Origin: Psococerastis gibbosa
Lineage: Eukaryota; Arthropoda; Insecta; Psocodea; Psocidae
Assembly (NCBI GenBank): GCA_963971405.1
Contig: OZ020489.1
Coordinates: 33,761,047 to 33,825,046, forward strand
Direction: 5' to 3'
DNA: 64,000 nt
Shown: in pieces, positions 49,401 through 56,103 of the stretch
How positions within the stretch are numbered: the stretch's first letter is position 1
Layout of the letters: each line of letters opens with the position of its first letter
Program-made: the position numbers and the translations under genes
Notes under the pieces: generated by a model
What the model was told of the DNA's origin: nothing
What the model saw: the letters and a program-made list of their open reading frames with translations, nothing else
Database searches by the model: none

Positions 49401-52400
49401 TAGTAATGTTATAATGAGCCCCGAGAGTTGCTCCTCCAGCCTATCAGCTTGGGCGGATAGTTCTCCTTTAACATCAGGTGGGTAAAATTGTGGGGGCGCT
49501 ATGAAATATTTTATGGGGGTTTTCATGGCGTCTTTAAAATATTATGCGTCTTGACATATTTTTCACGATCCTCGAGTTACCCGAATTATTAAAGTATCCC
49601 ATTCATTGCCCTGTACGCTCCATCTGCTGAAGTCAAGAACCTTATCGAGAAGATGCAAGGAAATAATATGTCGAACAATAACATAAATAATTAGATTACT
49701 CGTGACTTCGTGGTATTTCATTTTAATAAACAAAAAATAACAATTGTTATTTTTTGTTTATCGAACAATAATCCGACCAGTCGTAACCTATGAATGGGTG
49801 TGAGGCATGGGTAAGGTGCCCATTCCACATACGTACAACGTCAATGAAAATTATGAAATTGAAGGGCATTTCAATTTTACTCTATGCCATTGTTAAAATT
49901 GATCAATGATCAATTGATAATAGAGTAAAATCACAAACAATGAAACAAACAATCTAAAATTAAAAATGGCGTCATGTGATATGACAAGTACAACTATTTG
50001 AATTGATTTCTCTAAAAAGAAAGCATTTCTGTATAAAAATTATAATAAGGATTAAATAATAAGGCGACGAAGAAAAGAAATACAATTTCAAGAAACAAAT
50101 TTCAAAAATTTGGCGCATACGCTTCAATTGAAAATTGTCAATTTTTGAAAAACATATGGAAGGCCCCCATCAATGAGAAATTGAAATGTCCTTCAATTTC
50201 ATAATTTTCATTGACGTTGTACGTATGTGGAATGGGCGCCTTATGACTCGGAGGAGCGAGGAGCTGCTTGAAAGGTGTACGGACTGGACCAGAAATCAGA
50301 GAGAGAGTGGCGTATCCGTAGAAATGACGAGCTCTACGTGATATACCGAGTACCTACGAGAGTAGCCGAAATCAAGAGAGCCCGCATCAGGTGGCTGGAG
50401 CAGTGGAACGAATCCCAGAAAATAGGGCTACAAGAGCAGCCTTACCCAAGGTTCCCCTCAAGGGAGAAGACGAGTGGGACGACCACGGATGTGATGGCTG
50501 GACGATGTCGAGGTGGATTTGGTGACCCTTGGCTTCGATGACTGGCGAAAGAGAGTGCAGGCTGACACGATGTGGCAGAGCAGGCAAAGGCCCTTCAGCG
50601 CCAAGGAGTAAGGTATTCATTGCTCCGCATAAAGTCCTAAAAGCAATCCTTCGTCAATATAATAACGAAGGCTTTCACGGCCGGAGTCTAATAAGGGGAC
50701 AGAATAATCCGGGCTAATAGGCCGTGGTCGATTTGAAAGTAGACTTCCAATCGTTCCGTCAACAACTGCGGTCGACATCTTCAGTGGCACTACGTACACT
50801 TCTAAGGCAGTATCGCGGAGGTACAACCTTAGAAATCCTTCGTCAATCAAATACACCGTACTCGTAAAAATAAACCCATTCCTATAGCAATGGTGCTGAG
50901 TATTATGCTGTTGAAGAAATCCTGTATTTAAGGGACTCGGTCCGTGTGATAATAATTAATAATTAATAATTAATTGATACTCGGTGGGCAATTAATTCTG
51001 ACCAATGCTTTGGGATAGGAAAATCGAGCAAGGTGACAAGCTCTCCTGCGAATTTCAATTTCCAAGTAAGTAAGACCGACGGAATAAGGCCCATATTCCA
51101 AACAATTGAAACTCGGATGCTTTGGGAAATGGTAAATCGCTACAGCAGATTATTTGAAAAATAAAATGATTGAAGCAATCCGATACGCGCATACATTGCA
51201 TTGCTGGAAATCGAGGGGACACAGTGTTTCGCGTCTTTTAGCTGCTGGTCAGAGACTATAATATTTTGTTGTCGATTTTTTTTTTTTTTCATTTCAGACA
51301 CAACCAGTAGTTGGTCGGAGAGCTCAGATTATTGCCTATTTAGGGAAGAAGAAGAAGATACTTACAGTGAAGAATTACCACCGTTTAGGGGTCGAGCCCA
51401 GACTGACGGATTACTAGCCAGGTAATAGAATAAATAATGAAATTGTTATTAAGGTGGCCATTCCACCAGCGAATTTACTTGAAAAATTGACTTTGTCATT
51501 GACTTTTGTTTTGTTTTAAGGAGACTATTATGTAGATACTTAACTTATCTATTTTAAATTAAGTTATGTGGTAGCAGGCATCATTAATAAGTCTCTTTAA
51601 AACAAAACAAACGCCAATGACATAGTCAATTTTTCAAGTAAATTCGCCGGTGGAATGGCCACCTAAATACCACTCCGACTGTCCAAGGCAGCTATCTATC
51701 TATCTGATGGTTTAATTAGTTTTCGCGGTCACGCGCATGTACGAGTTATTGTATATAATCGTATCCCAAAGCGTGGGCAGTATACGATTGTCGGATTTAC
51801 TGTATAAATTTTGTATTTAGGTAACGGCAGTTGGTCAGAGTCCCCCTATACAGGCAGGATGTAGGTATGCTAGTCATGTAAATATATTGCCTGTTTGTTA
51901 TAATTATTACTAAGCGTACCTAGCAGAATTAGGGCTATAAAAAAACCCTCTCTTACCCTCAACTAGGAAGACACGGGACCAACTGCTTTACATGCTCTCC
52001 GAAGCATGGACAGAAAATGTAGCAAGTTTAGGACTCGAACCGACAACCTATTGGGTGAAGGCGGAGTCCGTACCACTACTCTATATGTCCTGTCATGTAC
52101 AAATGATGTAGGGTAGGGTACATTTTTTCATACAATTTTTAAAGGAAACTCATCTATTGTATTGTATGACATTTCCAACATTATCGGCGAGCTTATTTTG
52201 GATTTCGGCGTGTATTTGCGCAGAGTAGTGGGTTCCCATCCACGTTAGGTACTACAAAACTTAATAGAAGAAGTAGAAATCAACAAAAAAAAGAGAACCA
52301 AGGATGTGTTACACTGTTGCGTATTCTAATTTTTGCAGAGAAGGTTTATAAAATAATGGTTTTATAACATTCTTCTATAAAAAATTTCATTTTCCAATTA

Positions 52401-52758
52401 AATATCAAATACATCTTTATTCCAATTGTTGCAACAAGACCAGTATACATAAAATGATAAATTGTATAAAATTATAATTAAATTGAAATACGCCAATCCA
52501 ATTAAAACATACACTGGATAGAATGCCTTCTTCCATTCTGTCTCGGTTTGAAGTCTAGAAATATGGTAAGCCTCGAGTCTGGACTACATATCAAGAGGGT
52601 TTCCTGTATTTTCTAATTGTTTCTTTTATTAAAATTGTTTTAGGCCAAGATGGAAACACCCACCTGCCACAGTGGCGTCTAGTATGGGCCAGGGGCGAAC
52701 GGAACGGCGTCCTCGACGCATGAGCATTTCTATGCGCGGAAACAACTCAAGCTGCTAA
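31169..52758 (+). CDS. RERG/RASL-like small GTPase, 7 exons seen, 5' incomplete
   Basis: This is a Ras-superfamily GTPase, expected to bind and hydrolyse GTP as a signalling switch. Coding exons are 31169-31427, 44907-45043, 46745-46897, 47202-47357, 49315-49477, 51298-51421 and 52644-52758. They join in frame to about 368 residues with a stop. Motifs seen are the P-loop GQSGVGKT (residues 79-86 of this partial model), switch [16 protein letters not shown] (about 126-130), NKTD (197-200) and a G5-like EISVRE. The order and the ALVVRF...KRYIGEYDP context resemble RERG/RASL12. Oddities: Ras position 12 is Ser, the switch I Thr is Ser, the N-terminus is a Ser/Pro-rich extension, and the C-terminus ends in a Cys with no CAAX box. 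No ATG precedes the P-loop in the first exon, so initiation must be in an upstream exon not identified. The family is confident; the exact orthologue is not. Confidence 0.85.
31500..31815. mobile_element. Family J-like fold-back
   Basis: TTTTAGAAGACTACTGTATG on one side and CGTCTTCTACAACTTAAAGC on the other, with AACTAAGCAAGTTATTAA arms. Lies right after the P-loop exon. Confidence 0.5.
31816..34440. other. Ras-gene intron 1, no feature seen
   Basis: About 2.6 kb of AT-rich intron without a recognised repeat or RNA. The 126-codon minus frame at 31864-32244 has no known domain. Confidence 0.45.
34441..34830. mobile_element. Family H MITE (34493-34683) nested in a G-like MITE
   Basis: The G-type core is split: GATGACGCCATTGTTTAATT to TTTGTA on the left and TTTTACTCCTATGATCATTG on the right. 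The H element with AAGGAGACTTTTATGTAGAT arms sits between. Confidence 0.65.
35270..36142 (+). repeat. Dispersed repeat E copy, opposite strand
   Basis: Starts GCTTTCCAATTTATACGTAG, ends CTCGGACCGGTTCTTT. TGTC microsatellite at about 35390-35440 and a C-run at 36012-36026. Near full length. Confidence 0.8.
36330..36497 (+). repeat. Repeat E, first part only
   Basis: GCTTTCCTATTTATACGTAG to TACGAAATGTCTGTCGGTC, then homology ends after GTTCGTCGATTTTG. Confidence 0.6.
36498..37552. other. Ras-gene intron 1, no feature seen
   Basis: AT-rich, stop-rich in all frames; no repeat recognised. Confidence 0.45.
37565..37691. mobile_element. Short fold-back element of the hammerhead family, 12-bp target duplication
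   Basis: ACAAATAAATGA flanks the insert (37553-37564 and 37692-37703). It contains AGTAGAATCCGGGTCGAAAT and its inverted match ending CCCGGATTCTACTGATTCTT, then the family tail GGGCGTGATAACCTTTGCTG. The ribozyme core itself is absent from this truncated copy. Confidence 0.75.
37850..38290 (+). repeat. Repeat L, tandem duplication of about 207 bp
   Basis: ACATCGAGGACGCATACCAG (about 37861) and ACATCGAGCACGCATACCAG (about 38068) start two units, each running through CATAAAAAGTC and GATCATTTTGTGTCTGG. Confidence 0.7.
38982..39120. mobile_element. Short palindromic relative of family G
   Basis: GGCGGCGTTTCCATTGACCT, TCGTATTGCAGAATAC and ACGTGGTAGCAGGCATT, then all inverted around a short centre. 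Confidence 0.75.
39150..40430. repeat. Possible inverted-repeat bounded element
   Basis: CGAATTTTGGACCTTCCGG then CCCACTCT (about 39166-39195) is matched inverted by AGAGTGGGCCGAGAGACCCA and AAATTCG (about 40391-40418). No ORF lies between. It may be an old DNA transposon. Confidence 0.3.
40530..40575 (-). repeat. SINE-B fragment
   Basis: CGTCTTAACCGCTCGACCAC followed by AAGCCC is the 5' half of the tRNA-like head. Confidence 0.5.
40880..42061 (+). CDS. Penelope-like reverse transcriptase, copy A
   Basis: A 393-codon frame encodes the PLE-type RT. Motifs seen are [29 protein letters not shown] (motif A Asp), [20 protein letters not shown] (motif B), [10 protein letters not shown] (catalytic motif C) and [10 protein letters not shown]. 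Relatives encode RT plus GIY-YIG in one longer protein. This copy lacks the GIY-YIG end because it is joined at about 42050 to the next copy's pLTR, and it probably lacks part of the N-terminus. It shares most of its sequence with copy B, so the two are recent duplicates. Confidence 0.9.
   Translation: MSDTEFSLKNHNNEKHIAADILKNVKITHKNDNTKSIKKKLAQDNLTLTKADKGNSIVILPTHDYVSKVLDLISDESTFVKLKVDPTNKFQKATKKAIKQSSNTIPQDIAYKFTNMNPVAPSFFGLVKLHKPNQPIRPVVSYNSAPASKVASFLNKHIRELSNFTPRHSVKNSFELVSRLKRLSLSSNAKLVSFDVKNLFTNIPVPEVRKLVAQSLYHNNTSNSLISETLLLLDTCTHQNYFRFESDYYQQKIGLPMGSSLSPLLAEIFMDNFEHKLLLNKNPLVKCISFWTRYVDDIFCIWTGSNRQLDNFLSFINTIHPKIQFTMEVEENNSLNFLDLTITKNNSTLDFKIFRKETHSDNIIPVDSSHPFQHKHAAFHSMIFRLLNIPINN
42051..42379 (-). 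repeat. Penelope pLTR, inverted copy
   Basis: The sequence begins TAAATAATTAGATTACTCG and is matched in reverse complement by 44233-44540. It contains, on the minus strand, the hammerhead-like fold at 42205-42271. Confidence 0.85.
42205..42271 (-). ncRNA. Hammerhead-like fold, second pLTR copy
   Basis: This is the reverse-complement counterpart of 44321-44387. It keeps the same helix I, helix II, GAAA and AGCGCT elements and the same CTGTAGA deviation. The copy A pLTR near 40766-40820 keeps helix II but its helix I is lost into an ATCT microsatellite. Confidence 0.5.
42360..44240 (+). pseudogene. Penelope-like RT and GIY-YIG protein, copy B, in-frame stop
   Basis: The frame is open from 42360, has its first ATG at 42711, carries the same RT motifs as copy A ([16 protein letters not shown]) and reaches a TAA at 43845-43847. 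The same frame then continues for 130 more codons to a second TAA at 44238-44240. This downstream part has a GIY-YIG-type start ([20 protein letters not shown]) with CxxC cysteines and a downstream KTRVREH segment. The internal TAA therefore separates RT from endonuclease and looks like a point nonsense mutation. The N-terminal part is truncated relative to the family. Confidence 0.85.
44233..44540 (+). repeat. Penelope pLTR, sense-orientation right end
   Basis: It begins with a TATATAAACC promoter-like motif that overlaps the end of the GIY-YIG frame. It contains the hammerhead-like fold at 44321-44387 and ends at the 11-bp target duplication. Confidence 0.8.
44321..44387 (+). ncRNA. Hammerhead-ribozyme-like fold (type I) in Penelope pLTR
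   Basis: Helix I outer GTGCTAGTG (44321-44329) pairs with TACTAACAC (44379-44387), one mismatch. Inner CCCT (44335-44338) pairs with AGGG (44370-44373). Core-1 is CTGTAGA (44339-44345), an unpaired T, helix II GGCA/TGCC (44347-44350, 44356-44359), core-2 GAAA, and a minimal palindromic helix III AGCGCT. Predicted cleavage is after C44369. Penelope elements are known to encode minimal hammerheads. The invariant CTGANGA is CTGTAGA here, so activity is doubtful. Confidence 0.6.
44907..45043 (+). CDS. Ras-like gene exon 2 (switch I and DTAGQ)
   Basis: The exon begins after a TTTCCAG acceptor and ends before GTAAGT. It encodes [20 protein letters not shown] through DTAGQPY. The preceding intron is about 13.5 kb and contains the Penelope composite. 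The effector-loop Thr of typical Ras proteins is Ser here. Confidence 0.9.
45119..45225 (-). repeat. SINE-C copy
   Basis: Reverse order: GAATGCATCGGATAACCTCT, TTAGTCGCCTCTGAATAG, GACATGTCTCCGATCGCAT. Confidence 0.55.
45848..46036 (+). repeat. SINE-A copy with internal tail deletion
   Basis: ACATGTAGCGTAGTGGTACG head and TTCTAGTCCCACACTGG. About 17 bases of the GAGAGGGCTTTATAG tail are missing. It lies in an intron of the Ras-like gene. Confidence 0.8.
46065..46255 (-). repeat. SINE-B copy
   Basis: The tRNA-like head is followed by the family tail (TATATATACCATATAATACT on the + strand) and is bracketed by inverted CCGAAATTA / TAATTTCGG ends. Confidence 0.7.
46097..46168 (-). tRNA. tRNA-like sequence (head of SINE-B)
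   Basis: On the minus strand the 72 nt fold as a cloverleaf: acceptor GGGCTTG/CAAGCCC is perfect, A box is TGGTCCAGCGG, B box GGTTCGAATCC, and T stem GTGGG/CCCGC. The anticodon loop is CCGGTTA, so base 33 is C instead of U, and the first anticodon-stem pair is A-C. It is repeated elsewhere with a common 3' tail, so it is a SINE head and not a functional tRNA gene. Confidence 0.5.
46435..46575 (+). repeat. SINE-C copy
   Basis: ACTTGTGCGTGAGTCTCTAC, then CGGTGACCTGTCGTAACTC and TCGGATACATTCATTGAATT. Confidence 0.55.
46745..46897 (+). CDS. Ras-like gene exon 3 (switch II and beta-4)
   Basis: The acceptor is TTTTCCAG and the donor GTACGT; the exon is 51 whole codons. It encodes [20 protein letters not shown] and [11 protein letters not shown]. 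The arrangement matches the HMRWGEGFVLVYDITD region of RERG-type GTPases. Confidence 0.9.
47202..47357 (+). CDS. Ras-like gene exon 4 (NKxD motif)
   Basis: The acceptor is GTTCTAG and the donor GTAAGT; the exon is 52 codons. It carries [10 protein letters not shown] and the G5-like [12 protein letters not shown]. The last 21 bases and the donor are the first unit of an 85-bp tandem array that runs on into the intron. Confidence 0.9.
47337..47700 (+). repeat. 85-bp minisatellite made of exon 4 end and its splice donor
   Basis: Units start at 47337, 47422, 47507, 47592 and (partial) 47677, exactly 85 bases apart. Each begins GTGCGGGAGAGCGTTGAACA, i.e. the last 21 coding bases, then GTAAGT or a variant, then intron sequence. 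A further decayed unit is at about 47950-47990 beyond a SINE-C insertion. Confidence 0.9.
47701..47885 (+). repeat. SINE-C copy inside the exon-derived minisatellite
   Basis: TATGGTAGCGTGTTTGTACT, CGATCGGAGACGTGTCGTAA and TCGGATACATTCATTAAATT, ending in an A-rich stretch. It splits the 85-bp array from a further degraded unit at 47950. Confidence 0.6.
48000..48432. other. Ras-gene intron 4, no feature seen
   Basis: No motif found apart from short unsupported frames. Confidence 0.4.
48433..48810. mobile_element. Larger fold-back relative of family F
   Basis: CAGCCCGATCATGGTGATTT with the inverse ATGGCCATGATCGGGCTG, both followed by TATTATAATACCGGGGTTTA-type arms. The interior includes AAGGTATCACGTGACGGTGT, also found at 18.7 kb. 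Confidence 0.7.
49315..49477 (+). CDS. Ras-like gene exon 5
   Basis: The acceptor is ATTTTAG and the donor GTGGGT. It encodes the last helix of the G domain ([18 protein letters not shown]) and then a Ser-rich tail. It splices in phase 1 to exon 6. Confidence 0.85.
49682..49760. mobile_element. Mini Penelope fold-back insertion with 11-bp target duplication
   Basis: TCGAACAATAA flanks both sides (49671-49681 and 49761-49771). The 79-bp insert is the inverted pLTR 3' terminus followed by a short sense fragment, so its centre is a near-perfect hairpin (TAAACAAAAAATAACAA and its complement). It lies in an intron of the Ras-like gene. Confidence 0.85.
49814..50241. mobile_element. Fold-back MITE sharing the G core
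   Basis: Ends AAGGTGCCCATTCCACATAC and the inverse. The TIR is ACGTACAACGTCAATGAAAA rather than that of family G, while the core TTGATCAATGATCAATTG is like G. Confidence 0.7.
50245..50610 (+). pseudogene. RTE/craniofacial-type LINE C-terminal fragment
   Basis: [20 protein letters not shown] followed by [13 protein letters not shown] matches the conserved end of RTE-like RTs (RNxELYxLY...IKxxRLRWLGH). Downstream residues similar to WLDDVE...WR occur in another frame, so at least one frameshift is present. It lies in a Ras-gene intron, between a MITE and a hammerhead element. Confidence 0.6.
50659..50833 (-). mobile_element. Short hammerhead-bearing element, 14-bp target duplication
   Basis: AATCCTTCGTCAAT flanks the 175-bp insert (50645-50658 and 50834-50847). 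On the minus strand it reads from the ribozyme-like unit to ATTAGCCCGGATTATTCTG and CCGGCCGTGAAAGCCTTCG. The target duplication shows that a unit of this size transposed. Confidence 0.8.
50739..50793 (-). ncRNA. Hammerhead-like motif, core-mutated copy
   Basis: Minus strand: GTAG (50790-50793) pairs with CTAC (50739-50742), and CCA (50785-50787) with TGG (50747-50749). CTGAAGA and helix II GTCGAC/GTTGAC are present. The second core segment is mutated (GGAACGA instead of GAAACGT). Confidence 0.45.
51298..51421 (+). CDS. Ras-like gene exon 6 (acidic and Ser-rich tail)
   Basis: A long T-tract followed by CATTTCAG precedes the exon, and the donor is GTAATA. The encoded tail runs [18 protein letters not shown], acidic and serine-rich. 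A fold-back MITE begins only about 30 bases after the donor. Confidence 0.8.
51452..51665. mobile_element. Mosaic fold-back MITE in Ras-gene intron 6
   Basis: Ends GGTGGCCATTCCACCAGCGA and inverse. It carries both the family H module TTAAGGAGACTATTATGTAG and the family G module GTGGTAGCAGGCATC. It starts about 30 bases after the exon 6 donor. Confidence 0.7.
51890..52093 (-). repeat. SINE-A copy in Ras-gene intron 6
   Basis: Full reverse order: tail, body, head with GGACTCGAACCGACAACC. Confidence 0.8.
52094..52643. other. Ras-gene intron 6, no feature seen
   Basis: AT-rich intron between SINE-A and the last exon; only the T-rich acceptor tract is notable. Confidence 0.45.
52644..52758 (+). 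CDS. Ras-like gene terminal exon
   Basis: The acceptor is TTGTTTTAG. The exon encodes a basic C-terminus, [20 protein letters not shown], then TAA. No CAAX prenylation box is present, although the last residue is Cys. Confidence 0.8.
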
Positions 52759-53066
52759 CAAATTTATTTTGTTTTATTTCAATATCTCAAAATGATACAT
52801 TTTTGTATTGAATTGCCAACAGTGAACAGCCGTCAATTTTATAGATTTAGGCCCTACCAGTTTTATGAACATTTTAATACTTATTATTGTTTGCTTTTGT
52901 CGTAGATAATAATATAACTGGTTGTTGATGTTTTCCGCTACAAAATTATTCTCCTTCTAAATCTAACGAAAGAGAGTATATATATGATAGGCTACATCTC
53001 AACCTATCTGTAAGACTATTATTTTAGGATTTAAACTGAATGCTGATTCGTAACTCCTTAACCCTA

Positions 53067-53072
53067 AATAAA
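53067..53072 (+). terminator. Candidate polyadenylation signal of the Ras-like gene
   Basis: A canonical AATAAA lies about 310 bases after the stop codon. The intervening sequence is AT-rich, unique-looking 3' UTR. Confidence 0.4.
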
Positions 53073-53194
53073 TTATTTTGCTAGCCTACTAGTTCTTCGT
53101 CATTGTTTATATTGTAAACAGTATTGGTTACATACTGTATAGGCGCCTAGGCTATTGTGGCAGCTGCGAATAGGGAACATGGCAGTCTGACTAA

Positions 53195-53298
53195 GGTAGA
53201 TAAATTAAGTATCTACATAATAGTCTCCTTAAAACAAAAATCTCAACTTTTTTTAATCACAAATGATGGAATATTGACCAGTGGAATACACGCCTTAT
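53195..53298. mobile_element. Family H MITE, right half only
   Basis: TAAATTAAGTATCTACATAA, TAGTCTCCTTAAAACAAAAA and TGGAATACACGCCTTAT. The left arm is missing. Confidence 0.55.
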
Positions 53299-53345
53299 GG
53301 AATAATGGACGACCACTTTGAAAGGCAATATACTGTAATTAAAAG

Positions 53346-53597
53346 GTGGCACTGCTGCATTTACTTTTAAGCGGTGTACATGCAAACTATATAGCAACGG
53401 GAAATAGAGTCACAAGACAAACCGACTACTTAGCGTTGCCAAATTACACTAAATCTAGCACCCGCACCACATTCTTGTATAAAGCTATTCAGTTCTACAA
53501 CGAATGTAAAAGTGTCCATGTAGATGCCAAATCTAAAAAATCAATAGCAAATTTTGTCGCTTATTTCATGAAATGCCAGTTGGATTCCCATCACTAG
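53346..53597 (+). pseudogene. LINE RT C-terminal fragment
   Basis: The 83-codon frame (TRQTDYLALPNYTKSSTRTT, then FLYKAIQFYNECK) resembles the C-terminal end of jockey/CR1-type RTs. Nothing upstream continues it, so it is a 5'-truncated relic. Confidence 0.45.
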
Positions 53598-54039
53598 ATT
53601 GTTTGTGCATGTTGTTGTTTTTTGTATACGTAGGATAATTTAGGGCAGGATATCTTTCGTTCATATAATTTGGAGTTATAAATTAAATCAGTTGTATTCA
53701 TGCCATTTTCAAACTAGCTAGGGCTAGCTTCTGGGCGTCGTCATCAATCTCTATCGACTAAAACAAAATAATAATAAATAAATATATAACACAATCACCG
53801 TATTATCGGATTCGTCAAAAATTCCCTAACCGAGTTGGGAACAGGAGCTGACGGACGGCCCCGGAAAAAACCTTTACCTCATCCAGTGTCCTAATCTCCC
53901 GGGGTAGTTTGCCAAACAACCGAATCTCCATCTCCCTAGGAGACCTAGATTAGATTAGATTAGATTAGTAATGGGGCGATGCTGCTACTTGAGCTTGGCT
54001 CACTTTGACCTTAAAGATCTATTGTGAATCCCCGTACTT

Positions 54040-55389
54040 TTAGTCCTGGTCAGTCAGCAGGTCCCGTAAAAACCTGCACAACTGCCCAGGGGCCAACTGG
54101 CAAGCCTCCCTTGGTGATAGAAACCAAGAGGACGTTGCTAGCAGCCGTCTGTTCTTTACTGCCGGACACGAGCAGATGATATGCTCAGCAGTCTCAGCCT
54201 TTTCTTTGCAGAATCGGCAGGTGTCATTCAAGACTTTACCCATGTTCTTTAAATGGTAGTTCACGTGGCAGTGTCCTGTGAGTGCACCTGTAAGTACCTT
54301 AAGTTCAGGCTTGCTGAGGTTCAGTGCTTTGGCGGTATAGCTCTTAGAGTGAGTGAGGAATATTTTGGATTGTCTGTGGCCTGTGACAGACTTCCAGTAT
54401 GCTTCCTTTCTCTTTTCTTCCCATAGGCCAATCTCTAGGGTTTGGCGGTTTCTCGGGAAGGCGCAGAAGGGTTCAGGCCCAATGAAGGGTAGCGCGCTCC
54501 CTTCTCTCGCCAAGGCGTCGGCATTTTCATTGCCTTCGATCCCGGCGTGTCCTGGAACCCACATGAGGGTGACTTTATTCGTCACTCCCAATGCGTTGAG
54601 TGCAAGCATACATTCCCACACCTGCTTGGACTCGTAGCTACTCGAGTCCAGCGCAAGAAGGGAAGCCATGCTGTCGGAGATAATGAATATCTTGCTGTGG
54701 CGGTAAGCACGTTTAATGCAATGCGCCGCACATGCGCGTATGGCATGTATTTCGGCTTGGAAGACTGTGGGTTGGGATCCCATGGGGATGACTAAGTTGA
54801 GTCGTGGCCCATAAACCCCCGCCCCTGTACCTCCGTTTTCTATTTTTGACCCATCAGTATAAAATCTTAATGAGCCGTATGGAAAGACTACCTCTCCGTC
54901 AGTCCATTTTTTCCGGCTTTCCAATATAACCGAGAAATTCTTTGAGAATTGAAAAGTTGTCTCCATGGAGTCTGAGAACATAACCTCCGGAACCTTGCAC
55001 TCATTAAGAATGCGTAAGTGTCCGGTAAGGTCGCCAGGCTTTAGTCCATGGCTTTTCTTAATGCGATAGGCCCACTTAGCTGCCTCACTCTCGATGAAAA
55101 TCGGGAGTGGTGGTAGGTTCAATAGGACCTCCATGGCAGCCGTGGGGCACGAACGGGATGCTCCCGTGATCGCGAGGCAAGCCAGCCTCTGTAGTTTGGT
55201 GAGAGATTTTGCTCCCTTTTTGCTCTTATGCAGTCTAGGCCACCAAATTAGCGCCGCATAGCTAATTATAGGTCGCACAATGGACTTATATAGCCAGTCC
55301 GTTACTTTCGGCTTAAGCCCACCATTCTGCTCGTAAGAAATAAGGCGTTTCGCGCCCTGCTTACAGCCTGGTCCAGATGCAGGCTCCAT
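54040..55389 (-). pseudogene. LINE RT thumb, RNase H and C-terminal zinc-like domain
   Basis: This 449-codon frame starts in the RT thumb (KVTDWLYKSIVRPIISYAAL), followed by RNase H with its four acidic residues visible: YTDGS, FQAEIHAI, ISDSMASLLAL and GNENADALA. WVPGHAGIEG is also present. The end has CRFCKEKAETAEHIICSCP, the Cys/His motif common after RNase H in this LINE group. It is intact after the upstream frameshift, so the insertion is fairly young. Confidence 0.85.
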
Positions 55390-55865
55390 GTGAGCTTCCG
55401 GTCAAGGATAACACCAAGATATTTGGTGCTATCTGTGAGGGCTAAACGCACCCCGCTGAGGGTGGGAGCTTTAATATTAAGCTTCAACTTCCTCGTGAAC
55501 GGGACCAGGGTGGTTTTTTTAGGATTTATATTCAGTCCTTCAGAAAGGCACCAATTATGGGCTATGGTTAAGGCCCTTTGCATTCGCTCAGAGACAAGAG
55601 CGTCATGCTGGCCTCGCACCAAGATCACCAAATCATCCGCATAGCCGCAGACGTCGTACCCATCTTGCCCTAGTGCAGTTAGCAGCCCGTCGACCACCAG
55701 AGACCAGAGGAGGGGGGAGAGGCATCCGCGTTGTGGGCAGCCCTCACCTGGCGTGGCTGTGATCGAGTCTGTGCCGAGTACCATTGAGATAATTCGGCTT
55801 TCTAGCGATGTCATGATCCAGTCTGCTACGACTGGCTCAACGCCTCTCTTTTCTAATGCATTCAT
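55302..55865 (-). pseudogene. LINE reverse transcriptase, central part
   Basis: This 187-codon frame has GCPQRGCLSPLLWSLVVDGL, the catalytic CGYADDLVILV and TKYLGVILDRKLTW, all RT palm and thumb motifs of I/R1-type LINEs. The fingers and motif A are missing (5' truncation). A frameshift in the 55302-55389 overlap separates it from the RNase H-bearing frame. Confidence 0.8.
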
Positions 55866-56103
55866 GATTGATCTGATTAGGTCTCCCTAGGAGACCTAAG
55901 GGTGGCCGTTAGACGACTGCTCTACCGTAGGAAGCAGTCCCTATTTCTGGTTTCATAAGTATGGGTATCACCTGATCTGGGGGTGGGTTTTTCCACAGGT
56001 GTAGTAATATCTTCAATATATATAGAGCGGGTGGATAGACCATACCAAATTCCCTAAATAAGAAACTCTTAGATGAAAAAATGTGAATACTGAAAACAAC
56101 CAC

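Larger units (their letters stand above)
53948..55881 (-). mobile_element. 5'-truncated LINE (RT plus RNase H) with 17-bp target duplication
   Basis: The insert is flanked by TCTCCCTAGGAGACCTA (53931-53947 and 55882-55898). Its 3' end has a short TAATC-type tandem tail (53947-53971) instead of poly-A. It carries the C-terminal half of the RT, an RNase H domain and a cysteine/histidine tail, as in the I/LOA/R1 group of non-LTR retrotransposons. It is inserted inside an older LINE remnant. Confidence 0.85.
53816..56103 (-). pseudogene. Older LINE C-terminal remnant split by the younger LINE
   Basis: The upstream part (56103-55909) encodes FREFGMVYPPALYILKILLH, like RT C-termini of CR1/jockey-type LINEs. 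Across the insertion, 53935-53816 encodes MEIRLFGKLPREIRTLDEVK and then FSGAVRQLLF with a stop. The LPREIRTL signature is typical of these C-termini. The frame is broken between the two parts. Confidence 0.6.

Noticed and set aside
53945-53972. Telomere-like repeat
   Set aside because: The unit is ATTAG-type, only about five copies, and sits exactly at the 3' end of a LINE, so it is a retrotransposon tail.
54353-54795. Plus-strand frames opposite the LINE
   Set aside because: They are antisense shadows of the RNase H coding sequence.
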